Origin: Deltaproteobacteria bacterium
GTDB taxonomy: Bacteria; Myxococcota_A; Polyangia; HGW-17; SLPX01
Assembly (NCBI GenBank): GCA_011390535.1
Contig: JAABSF010000244.1
Span: 1-5,102 of the forward strand
Direction: 5' to 3'
Length of the DNA stretch: 5,102 nt
Shown here: piece by piece, positions 1-5,102 of the stretch
Layout of the letters: every line of letters starts with the position of its first letter
Numbering within the stretch: position 1 is the first letter of the stretch
Position numbers and translations under genes: made by a program
Notes under the pieces: generated by a model
The model's database searches: none
The model's input: only the letters and a program-made list of their open reading frames with translations
Told to the model about the DNA's origin: nothing

Positions 1-534
1 GGACGTGCCGTCTTTGGTCGCCACACCCTCTATGAGATAAGACAACCCATCGCCGACCATGCGCTCCCAGTCGTCTTGGTCTACATTCATGTTTTCAGCG
101 CTTGCCGAGGCTTTCAAAAAGCTGAACTCGATATCCAGTCTTTTGGCGGGAAGATTCGAAATTACCTCCAAGTCAGCGTCGGTTCCTCCACCGGCTCTCA
201 GGTCCATGCCTACAGGCCCTAAAAACTCCTCCGCGATCCGGCCGTCGGCAGGATCTCTCAGAGCCACGTCACCAATCACCACTACGTACTTCGTAAACTC
301 CAGGCTCCACCCGTCCACAAATGCAAGCTCTACACCACCTTCATTATAAGGAAACCCCTCTTGAAGAGCTTTTCCTCCTCCCACTGCGAGCGCCAGGTCA
401 CCCTTCCCGGCTGTATCTTCGCTGACACAACCACCCGCCATCAAAAAAAGCGGTAACAAAAAAGCGCACAAAAACCTCATTTCAGTTCCTAATCCGGCTT
501 TGTGCTGTTTTTCAAGAGGTGAAACCCGTTTCAT
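1..534 (-). CDS. Putative lipoprotein, GWx(11)G-type exported protein, 3' part beyond window
   Basis: The product is unrecognised; 178 residues are visible and the frame is still open at base 1, so the C-terminus is missing. I chose the ATG at 534. It overlaps the stop of the upstream gene as ATGA, and a perfect AGGAGG lies six bases before it (541-546), which indicates translational coupling. A second in-frame ATG at 480 has a weaker AGGA and would give a more ordinary signal peptide (MRFLCAFLLPLFLMAGGC). From 534 the hydrophobic stretch is preceded by 18 polar residues. The cysteine at residue 36 (18 from the inner ATG) follows Ala-Gly-Gly and fits a lipobox, so the mature protein is probably a lipoprotein. 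A VDGWSLEFTKYVVVIGDV stretch around residues 73-90 resembles a segment of the gene upstream. The visible part has no enzyme motif. Shared export and coupling suggest that both proteins act in the same envelope process. Confidence 0.8.
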   Translation of the reverse strand, partial: MKRVSPLEKQHKAGLGTEMRFLCAFLLPLFLMAGGCVSEDTAGKGDLALAVGGGKALQEGFPYNEGGVELAFVDGWSLEFTKYVVVIGDVALRDPADGRIAEEFLGPVGMDLRAGGGTDADLEVISNLPAKRLDIEFSFLKASASAENMNVDQDDWERMVGDGLSYLIEGVATKDGTS

Positions 535-1391
535 TGCCCACCTCCTTCTCCTTCGAGTATATATGAATAGCGGGATCTCATGCCGGACAACAAAGCCAAA
601 TAAGCTTGGCTCTCTTCGTCGATGATGAACCGGTCTGATTCGTCTTTAAGGGTCAGCGACAAGAAGTCCACATTTGCGAACCACACATCCAGCTTAATTT
701 TTAGGTATACCCTCGCTTCACCACCATCAACACTTACGAGAGGAGCTTCGGCAGGTATCTGCTCGACGATCCTTAATACTTCTTCATCCGGAATGCTGAA
801 ATTGCCTATAAACTCCACGGTCTCCTCGTCTTTCACCGCCCTGCCTTTCACAAACACCGTCTCTCCCCCTAAAACCTCTACGCCGGCATGTCCGCCGCTC
901 ACGTTGACTTTTCCCGGAGGATGAAGATGCACTTCAAAAAGCCGAACCATCCCTGCCACTCCTGTGCGATCGCCCATATCAAAAAATTCGCCCTCAAGAA
1001 GGTCCACGACATATTGCTCCCGCACTTCACCCAGCACCTCGCCTTTATCAAATTGTGCGTGGGCCGGGCAGGCCTTGGCGCTCTTGATAAAACCGCCGGT
1101 GTGGCCTCTATATGCAAGGGGCACGGACTCGTTTGAATAGAAATAAATGGGGCCGACCACAGTATAAGCTTCATCAAGGGTTATTGTCCATCCGCGCAAA
1201 TTGGTGAAGGAACCAGAGCTCTCTCCGCCTGAGATCATCCCACCCACAAAAACGCGATAAGTAACCGGCTCTCCCCCTGTATTCCCGCATGAAGGGGGCA
1301 CGCCGATCAGCACCGTGCCCGCAATAAAAAGTCCGGCAAGAAACCCCGCCCAACCTGTTCTTCCAGAGACCGGTTTGTTGTTGTTTCTCAT
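531..1391 (-). CDS. Exported protein of unknown function with GWx(11)G and CxxH motifs
   Basis: This 286-residue protein is not recognised as a named family. The ATG at 1391 is preceded by AGGAGG (1400-1405) with eight bases between, so the start is well supported. Residues 13-34 form a hydrophobic export signal. Cys35 follows Pro-Pro-Ser, which is a poor lipobox, so it may be a lipoprotein or a plain secreted protein. Residues 66-85 (RGWTITLDEAYTVVGPIYFY) carry a GWx(11)G motif also present in the downstream gene with identical spacing. Residues 108-111 are Cys-Pro-Ala-His, followed by a GEVLGEV segment and a VVDLL segment. Further on there is a His-Leu-His pair in a FEVHLHPPG segment. These could be metal ligands, but that is inference. 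The rest reads as beta-rich, with alternating hydrophobic residues. It follows the Cys-rich lipoprotein gene by 77 bases and overlaps the next gene by four, so it is the middle of an operon. Confidence 0.85.
   Translation of the reverse strand: MRNNNKPVSGRTGWAGFLAGLFIAGTVLIGVPPSCGNTGGEPVTYRVFVGGMISGGESSGSFTNLRGWTITLDEAYTVVGPIYFYSNESVPLAYRGHTGGFIKSAKACPAHAQFDKGEVLGEVREQYVVDLLEGEFFDMGDRTGVAGMVRLFEVHLHPPGKVNVSGGHAGVEVLGGETVFVKGRAVKDEETVEFIGNFSIPDEEVLRIVEQIPAEAPLVSVDGGEARVYLKIKLDVWFANVDFLSLTLKDESDRFIIDEESQAYLALLSGMRSRYSYILEGEGGGQ
541..546 (-). promoter_or_regulatory. Strong Shine-Dalgarno inside the upstream gene, fixing the start at 534
   Basis: Read on the minus strand, AGGAGG lies six bases before the ATG at 534, inside the last codons of the gene ending at 531. 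Its flanks extend it to AAGGAGGTG, an almost ideal match to the 16S rRNA tail. Together with the ATGA stop/start overlap it supports the longer start over the ATG at 480. Confidence 0.7.
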
Positions 1392-1468
1392 ATTAATATC
1401 CTCCTGTCTTGGAGCCGGCTCCCGTAACTCATCTACCGGTCCTTGGGTGCTGGGTGAAAACCATTTTC

Positions 1469-2437
1469 CTAATGATCGTCTTCCTTGAATCTGATCAAAA
1501 ACTCCACCGTTCTGCTCTCACCCTCTACAAACTCGATCACATAGGGCACCATCTCATGTACGTGAGTATGAACATGATAATGCTCAACCCACACCTCCGG
1601 ACACATATCGTTCGGGGTTCCGCCCGACGCGGAGATTTCATCGCCGTTTTCGTCCAGCACCCGGCTCAACTCTCCTTCTGTATCCAGGAAAATCACGTAA
1701 TCTCCCGACTCAGCTACCGGAAACCGAAGGTATCCTGCCGACCCTGCGTCCAGCGTTGCCTGAATGATCTCGTCTAAATGAGCGTGGTGATCTTGGGTTA
1801 AAGCTTCTTCGAAACTTGAAGCAGCCTCTTCAGTATGGCGTTCGTCTTCCGAATGCATTATGCATGCCTGTTCGGGAAACGGGTTGGCCTCGATGCACAC
1901 CAATGCATCTTCAGGATCTTGTTCGTAGAACCGATCACAAACGCATTCTCCATGGTCCAGGTATCCATGCCCCCCGCACTCATCTCCGCTCATGGGCTCA
2001 CAAAAAGCTGTTCCGCCTTCTTCGCGGCACACATTGGACGTGCCGCAAGGTTTTTCCGCGAGATGCCCATCCACGCAGTAGTGAGCTGTGTTGTGATCGC
2101 AGAAAGCGTCTCCTTCATCACAATTTTGAGTCATATCGACGCAATGCGCTTTGTGATCATCGGTCTCCACACAGCTCAAACCAAGTTCGCTACAGTCCGT
2201 GGACCAGTGAAAATGCGGTTCCATGCCGGTTACGAGGTGGCACCACTGGATCCGGTCGTCTACACATTGCTCCCAGCCATCTCTCTCTTCGGTGCACTCG
2301 AATCCGTTGTTATTTTCATTATTTTCTGAGGAATCATCTCCGCATCCGGCGGCCCCCGTCCACACCATCGCCACTCCAAAAACCAATGCTGTGATTGTAT
2401 AAATCCAGGCTTTCAGCGGTTTCGCGACAATATTCAT
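1469..2437 (-). CDS. Cys- and His-rich predicted lipoprotein, possible metal binder
   Basis: This 322-residue exported protein starts at an ATG with GGAG seven bases upstream. Residues 8-31 are a signal peptide ending Gly-Ala-Ala-Gly before Cys32, a lipobox-like end, followed by a Gly/Asp/Asn/Glu linker (33-45). Then come two successive six-cysteine modules: C48, C58, C66, C82, C89, C99 and C106, C113, C121, C131, C137, C146. Each contains a C-x7-C step. A smaller EGF-like element follows (C154, C165, C167, C181, with CGGHG at 154-158). The last 130 residues look like a beta-sandwich-type domain bounded by C192 and C279. They contain DHHAH at 216-220 and the run HYHVHTHVH at 286-294. Numerous His residues also lie between the cysteines (75, 77, 95, 98, 115, 119, 125, 157, 162). 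Disulphides are likely in the N-terminal part, since the protein should lie outside the inner membrane. The His clusters suggest binding of zinc, copper or a similar metal; this is inference, and no family name can be assigned from sequence alone. Confidence 0.85.
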   Translation of the reverse strand: MNIVAKPLKAWIYTITALVFGVAMVWTGAAGCGDDSSENNENNNGFECTEERDGWEQCVDDRIQWCHLVTGMEPHFHWSTDCSELGLSCVETDDHKAHCVDMTQNCDEGDAFCDHNTAHYCVDGHLAEKPCGTSNVCREEGGTAFCEPMSGDECGGHGYLDHGECVCDRFYEQDPEDALVCIEANPFPEQACIMHSEDERHTEEAASSFEEALTQDHHAHLDEIIQATLDAGSAGYLRFPVAESGDYVIFLDTEGELSRVLDENGDEISASGGTPNDMCPEVWVEHYHVHTHVHEMVPYVIEFVEGESRTVEFLIRFKEDDH

Positions 2438-2733
2438 CTATATTCTCCATGTCTCCGGTCCGCAAAGGATCCGGCCGTTTCTTTTTTTACAGCGCACAGA
2501 AATACACTCTGAAAATAATCAAAGGGGCTCTACGGCCGGAGGTGCAAAAACAGCTCTGCCGGTGTGCTAATGATTCTTGAGTCAGCCCTAAGGCCCCCAA
2601 CAACAATGTGACACACCGCCGGAGGCGATCACACGACTCCACGTGCGCTCCATTCATTGAATGTAATTTGTTTTTTCAACCGGAATTTCCACTACTGCTC
2701 ATCGATTTGATCAGCCGCGGAGATCGTGAAGGC
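2438..2733. other. Intergenic leader of the Cys/His-rich lipoprotein gene
   Basis: This gap of 296 bases lies between two minus-strand genes and is long for an operon. It may hold a second promoter or a leader RNA. I see no clear sigma-70 promoter pair. The only structure noticed is the inverted repeat at 2607-2633. A minus-strand open frame of about 54 codons exists but has no ribosome binding site and no gene-like composition. Confidence 0.5.
2607..2633 (-). repeat. Inverted repeat, possible RNA hairpin or operator
   Basis: The outer arms TGTGA (2607-2611) and TCACA (2629-2633) enclose inner arms CGCC (2617-2620) and GGCG (2624-2627) around a three-base loop. The two stems are separated by an asymmetric bulge. 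No T-run follows on either strand, so it is not a standard intrinsic terminator. TGTGA/TCACA arms resemble those bound by CRP/FNR-type regulators, but the centre spacing is one base off the usual and the resemblance may be chance. Confidence 0.25.
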
Positions 2734-3198
2734 TCAAACAGGAGGTGAGTTTTTGGGCGCCGTAAACAGGAAAATTTTTGATGATCCGAACGTCTTCTCC
2801 GAAGCCGACATCTTCTCAAGGGCTAACGAGTCGGCAACCCCACAGAGAACGCAGCGGGATTCATGATCGTAACGTTCGGTAAGGCAATCTTCAAAACTAC
2901 AGTAATGAGTTTTAAATGATCCATGCCCGTCCCTGGATTCAACCAAAGTAACGGTTTCGAATAGTTCGTTCAGATTGAGTAAGAAACCTTTGTAGGTTTC
3001 ACCGGTTATCCGCTTGTAGCGATCATCATCGTGATGTTCGCAACCATGAACCCCCTCACGATGACCGCTCTCATGATTGATCACATGCGGAACAGATGAA
3101 AAATGGAGAAAAACCGAGATCATCCGCGCACCGAGCAGCGCGACAAGACCCACGCTCAAGATCTTTTGGGCTTTGTTTTTCCTCCGTAAAAAATTCAT
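2734..3198 (-). CDS. Small His/Cys-rich membrane-anchored or secreted protein
   Basis: I start it at the ATG at 3198, giving 154 residues. A TTG at 3210 would add four residues (MINK). Neither has a visible Shine-Dalgarno, so the start is uncertain. A basic N-terminus (RRKNKAQK) is followed by one hydrophobic segment at about residues 13-31, an uncleaved anchor or signal peptide. Just beyond it lies a His-rich stretch, residues 38-56, with His at 38, 42, 46, 51, 55 and 56 plus Cys53, and then Asp-Asp-Asp. A second cluster has H98, C100, C105, H112, C116 and C119, in which CVLC is a zinc-ribbon-like CxxC. The protein ends APKNSPPV. Small proteins with a TM segment, a Cys/His pair motif and an 'AP...PP' tail, such as the DUF2946 type, occur beside metal-transport genes. 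I note only a general resemblance. It is the promoter-proximal gene of the minus-strand locus, and metal sensing or binding in the periplasm is a reasonable guess. Confidence 0.75.
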   Translation of the reverse strand: MNFLRRKNKAQKILSVGLVALLGARMISVFLHFSSVPHVINHESGHREGVHGCEHHDDDRYKRITGETYKGFLLNLNELFETVTLVESRDGHGSFKTHYCSFEDCLTERYDHESRCVLCGVADSLALEKMSASEKTFGSSKIFLFTAPKNSPPV

Positions 3199-3261
3199 TT
3201 TATTAATCAACCAAACATTTCAGGTAAGCATTCAATTTATTAAAAAAAGTTAATTTTGAAT

Positions 3262-3290
3262 TTTATAATCTGAAACCAAAACCTCTGCAA
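3262..3290 (-). promoter_or_regulatory. Putative sigma-70 promoter of the His/Cys-rich locus
   Basis: On the minus strand, TTGCAG (3290-3285) and TATAAA (3267-3262) are separated by exactly 17 bases. The -10 box matches consensus at five of six positions, while the -35 box shares only TTG. It lies in an AT-rich stretch and would give a leader of roughly 55-60 bases before the ATG at 3198. I looked for Fur- or Zur-like palindromes around it and found none that was convincing. Confidence 0.5.
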
Positions 3291-3346
3291 GCGATTATTT
3301 TTTAAGGACGGGTTCTGTGTTGAGGTTGATAGATCAGCAGCAAAAT

Positions 3347-3466
3347 CTATTGGTAGCTTAACAGCTCAGGGCAATCGAGTTCTATGCATTCCCGAACCAT
3401 CTCAGCGTTGGGGAAATCGACACATTGTCTTTGGCCCTTGCCGGTAGTGCTGTCATCTGCTAGCAT
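3347..3466 (-). pseudogene. Short open frame, possible remnant of a gene 3' end
   Basis: From the ATG at 3466 the minus strand encodes 39 residues (MLADDSTTGKGQRQ and on, with CVDFPNAE and ending DCPELLSYQ). The frame is open further upstream to a TGA at 3545-3547, about 66 codons in all, and reads YPGGHIIMLADD just before the ATG. Amino-acid composition is gene-like, with several Asp/Glu residues and three Cys, but no ribosome binding site precedes the ATG. It could be the tail of a gene truncated when the neighbouring toxin-antitoxin pair arrived, a small real gene, or chance. No family recognised. Confidence 0.25.
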
Positions 3467-3502
3467 AATGATGTGGCCGCCGGGATAACTGATAAAACTG
3501 AT

Positions 3503-3548
3503 GTGAGTAACACATAGGAACGTGAAGGAAGTTACACCGGTAATTCAC
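3503..3548 (+). promoter_or_regulatory. Inverted repeat upstream of the toxin-antitoxin operon, possible operator
   Basis: GTGAGTAAC at 3503-3511 is mirrored by GTAATTCAC at 3540-3548, which reads GTGAATTAC on the other strand (seven of nine bases agree). A further GTGA...GTTAC element (3522-3535) lies between them. The repeat ends about 20 bases before the antitoxin start. Ribbon-helix-helix antitoxins of this family commonly bind inverted repeats in their own promoter and repress it with the toxin as co-repressor. Assigning this repeat that role is inference. A weak promoter candidate, TTGCCG (3438-3443) with TAGCAT (3461-3466) at 17-base spacing, lies upstream. Confidence 0.3.
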
Positions 3549-3568
3549 GCAACAATGGAGAGAAGAAC

Positions 3569-3799
3569 TTGCCCAGCTTGAGCATCAGGAAGATAGAAGA
3601 CGATGTCTATAAGCGGCTGAAGAGCCGGGCAGCGAGCCGCGGTCACTCCATGGAGGAAGAGGTGCGCAGAATTCTGAAACTCGCCGTTATCGCCCCCGAG
3701 CGTCTCGGCGATCTTGCCCTGGAGTGTTTCGGCAATAACGGTGTGGAGCTTGAGCTGCCACCCCGTGAGGCACATGACCCTGTCGAGGTTGGAAAGTGA
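3569..3799 (+). CDS. Ribbon-helix-helix antitoxin, FitA/VapB type
   Basis: This antitoxin of 76 residues is encoded immediately before its toxin. It starts at TTG (3569), supported by GGAGAG about six bases upstream; no ATG is available in frame. The N-terminal half fits the ribbon-helix-helix DNA-binding fold. A beta strand at residues 3-9 (SLSIRKI) is followed by helix 1 at about 10-23 (EDDVYKRLKSRAAS), a turn at RGHS, and helix 2 at 27-40 (SMEEEVRRILKLAV). The C-terminal half carries an ELPPREAH stretch (62-69), typical of the toxin-wrapping tail in FitA-like proteins, where an Arg reaches into the toxin active site; R66 is the candidate. The protein should dimerise, bind the operon's own promoter and neutralise the toxin in the cytoplasm. 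Its stop overlaps the toxin start as GTGA, the usual arrangement. Length and layout are normal for the family. Confidence 0.9.
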   Translation: MPSLSIRKIEDDVYKRLKSRAASRGHSMEEEVRRILKLAVIAPERLGDLALECFGNNGVELELPPREAHDPVEVGK

Positions 3800-4212
3800 T
3801 CCTTCTTGACACGAACATTGTGTCAGCCGTGATGTCGCGGACACCGCCGCAGGAGGTTGTCCAATGGCTCAATGATCAAGAGACCATCACGCTTTTCCTC
3901 TCAACAATAACACTCGCTGAAATAGGTTACGGGCTCTGGATTCTACCCCGCGGGAAACGTCGCCGGTCCATGGAGAGGTTATTCAATAAATTCATCAAGG
4001 AGGGCTTCGAAGGGCGCGTTCTGGATTTCGACGGTCAGGCTGCCGGAATCTATGGTGAAATAATGGGTCGACGCAGGGCGATGGGACGACCGATGAGTGT
4101 CCTGGACGGGCAGATCGCTTCCATAGCAAGAGCAAACGATCTTGCAGTGGCCACACGTAATGTCCGCGACTTTCAGGACAGTGGAATCGCCGTCATTAAT
4201 CCTTTTAAGTAA
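3796..4212 (+). CDS. vapC: PIN-domain ribonuclease toxin, FitB/VapC type
   Basis: This 138-residue toxin of a type II toxin-antitoxin pair is a magnesium-dependent endoribonuclease that acts on cellular RNA, commonly tRNA or rRNA in this family. The exact target cannot be read from the sequence. It starts at GTG (3796) overlapping the antitoxin stop, with GAGG seven bases upstream. PIN-domain features are complete: LLDTN at 3-7 with Asp5, the LAEIGYG segment with Glu42, and the SVLDGQIASIA segment with Asp104. Near the end is ATRNVRDF (119-126), in which position 122 is Asn and Asp125 is the nearest acid. The three main acidic positions coincide with those I recall for gonococcal FitB (5, 42, 104). 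The length is also typical, so the toxin looks intact. It is plus-strand and convergent with trpS. Confidence 0.93.
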   Translation: MILLDTNIVSAVMSRTPPQEVVQWLNDQETITLFLSTITLAEIGYGLWILPRGKRRRSMERLFNKFIKEGFEGRVLDFDGQAAGIYGEIMGRRRAMGRPMSVLDGQIASIARANDLAVATRNVRDFQDSGIAVINPFK

Positions 4213-4227
4213 TCCTTGGTTCTCGCA

Positions 4228-4244
4228 GCTGTTTTTGCAACAGC
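4228..4244. terminator. Weak hairpin between convergent genes
   Basis: GCTGTT (4228-4233) pairs perfectly with AACAGC (4239-4244) around a five-base loop, in the 52-base gap between the toxin stop and the trpS stop. No T-run follows on either strand, so as a bidirectional intrinsic terminator it is weak. Position is the main argument. Confidence 0.25.
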
Positions 4245-4264
4245 GCTAACAACATTACTCATTG

Positions 4265-5102
4265 TCATTCATTCAGTCCACACGCTTCTCTGCAGCGGAT
4301 CAGGGTGTCGCGTGCTATGCCGCGAGCCTTCTCAGCGGATTTTTTAAGCATGTCTTCTACGGTCTGGGGATTCTTTTCAAGAGCTTCTTTGCATTCCCTC
4401 GCCTCTTTGAAATGATCCTGGATTTTCTCTGTGAGAAAAAGCTTCGCGTGCCCGTAGCCGAAGTCGGCTCCGTCCCGTTTTCCGGTGCGGTACCACTCTT
4501 CAACGTTTTTCAGCTCTTTTTCATCTGTAAAAAGCCGGATGAGCTGCATTACGTTGCATTTTTCAATGGAGAGCGGCTCTCCCAGGGGCGTGGAGTCGGT
4601 CACGATTTTTCCGATAAGCTTTCGCATCTTCTTTTGAGACAGGAACATCGGGATTGTGTTTTCATAGCTCTTGCTCATTTTTCGACCATCCAACCCTGGA
4701 ACATATGGCGCCGGGGAGAGCTTGAACTCGGGTCTGCGCAGTAAAGCTTTGCCGCGGCCATATGTTTCATTGAAGTGGGTGGCCATATCTTGCGCCATCT
4801 CGATGTGTTGAATTTGATCTTTTCCTACCGGAACAAGCGAAGAATCATAGATCAAAATATCCGAGGCCATGAGGACCGGATAGGTAAACAGCCCGACTGA
4901 TGGTTTTATGCCTTGAGCTACTTTGTCTTTATAGCTGTGGGCTCTCTCCAGCAACCCCATGCCCGTGACTGTGGAAAGCAGCCAGGTGAGCTCGGTTACC
5001 TCGGGCACATCCGACTGCCTGAACAACACGGCTTTGTCGGGATCCAACCCCAGCGCCATATATGCCACCGCCAGGTCAAATACATTTTGTTTTAACGCCG
5101 CC
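4265..5102 (-). CDS. trpS: Tryptophanyl-tRNA synthetase, 5' part beyond window
   Basis: A class I aminoacyl-tRNA synthetase that charges tRNA-Trp with tryptophan in the cytoplasm, using ATP. 278 codons are visible, against about 330-345 for the full bacterial enzyme. The frame is open through the right edge, so the true start and the HIGH-type ATP motif lie outside; the GTG at 5068 is an internal Val, not the start. Family signatures in order are FRQSDVPEVTELTWLL, then a YPVLMASDIL segment, then VGKDQIQHIEMAQD (the tryptophan- and adenylate-site GxDQ-x-QH-x-E motif). After these come YVPGLDGRKMSKS, with KMSKS at 4681-4667, and a helical C-terminal part ending CREACGLNE. No frameshift or missing motif is visible. 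The gene runs toward the toxin gene, with 52 bases between the two stops. Confidence 0.97.
   Translation of the reverse strand, partial: AALKQNVFDLAVAYMALGLDPDKAVLFRQSDVPEVTELTWLLSTVTGMGLLERAHSYKDKVAQGIKPSVGLFTYPVLMASDILIYDSSLVPVGKDQIQHIEMAQDMATHFNETYGRGKALLRRPEFKLSPAPYVPGLDGRKMSKSYENTIPMFLSQKKMRKLIGKIVTDSTPLGEPLSIEKCNVMQLIRLFTDEKELKNVEEWYRTGKRDGADFGYGHAKLFLTEKIQDHFKEARECKEALEKNPQTVEDMLKKSAEKARGIARDTLIRCREACGLNE

Noticed and set aside
59..349. Plus-strand open frame of 96 codons at the left edge
   Set aside because: It is the shadow of the minus-strand lipoprotein gene; composition is Ser/Thr/Pro-rich with no recognisable feature.
1816..2394. Long plus-strand open frames (192 and 164 codons) opposite the Cys-rich lipoprotein
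   Set aside because: They are antisense to a gene with a clear signal peptide, ribosome binding site and cysteine modules. Their translations are rich in Arg, His and Cys without domains.
2468..2542. CGGCCG palindromes at about 2472 and 2534 as a repeat pair
   Set aside because: The six-base palindromes are too short and too far apart to be meaningful.
2510..2670. Minus-strand open frame of about 54 codons in the gap between the two His/Cys-rich genes
   Set aside because: No ribosome binding site precedes its ATG, and the translation is Arg/Cys/Leu-rich without pattern. It is probably chance.
3190..3300. Fur or Zur box near the promoter of the His/Cys-rich locus
   Set aside because: The AT-rich stretch invites such a reading, but I could find no near-palindromic 19-23 base match to the known consensus patterns.
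3545..3872. Minus-strand open frames opposite the antitoxin
   Set aside because: They are antisense to a well-supported ribbon-helix-helix gene and carry no domain.
4262..4744. Plus-strand open frame of 160 codons opposite trpS
   Set aside because: It is antisense to unmistakable tryptophanyl-tRNA synthetase motifs and has no ribosome binding site.

Overview
The window looks like a chromosomal piece of a Gram-negative bacterium with an outer membrane. Signal peptides ending in lipobox-like sequences, a Gly/Asp/Asn-rich linker after the lipoprotein cysteine, and Cys-rich repeat modules are reminiscent of the former Deltaproteobacteria (Myxococcota or Bradymonadota type). That placement is an impression from style, not a proven assignment. 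Base composition is moderate, and the coding genes use AGGAGG-type ribosome binding sites.

Bases 1-3198 hold four genes, all on the minus strand, so transcription runs from high to low coordinates. The first is a small membrane-anchored or secreted His/Cys-rich protein (2734-3198). Next comes a 322-residue Cys/His-rich predicted lipoprotein with a tandem six-cysteine module and a His-x-His run near its C-terminus (1469-2437). Then follow two exported proteins that share a GWx(11)G motif (531-1391, and 534 running off the left edge). The last two overlap by ATGA and are almost certainly co-translated. A good minus-strand promoter lies just upstream of the first gene. No enzyme domain is recognisable. 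Clustered His and Cys residues in exported proteins suggest a cell-surface metal-binding or metal-uptake locus; this is inference, and neither the metal nor a transporter is visible in the window.

Bases 3199-3568 are an intergenic stretch. It holds the AT-rich promoter of the locus above, a short minus-strand open frame that may be a gene remnant, and an inverted repeat that could be the operator of the next operon.

Bases 3569-4212 hold a plus-strand toxin-antitoxin pair of the FitAB/VapBC type. It comprises a ribbon-helix-helix antitoxin and a PIN-domain ribonuclease toxin, overlapping by GTGA. The pair is a small plus-strand island between two minus-strand units, as expected for a mobile module.

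Bases 4265-5102 carry most of trpS (tryptophanyl-tRNA synthetase) on the minus strand, with its 5' part beyond the right edge. It is a housekeeping gene, convergent with the toxin gene. No rRNA, tRNA, CRISPR array or transposase was seen.
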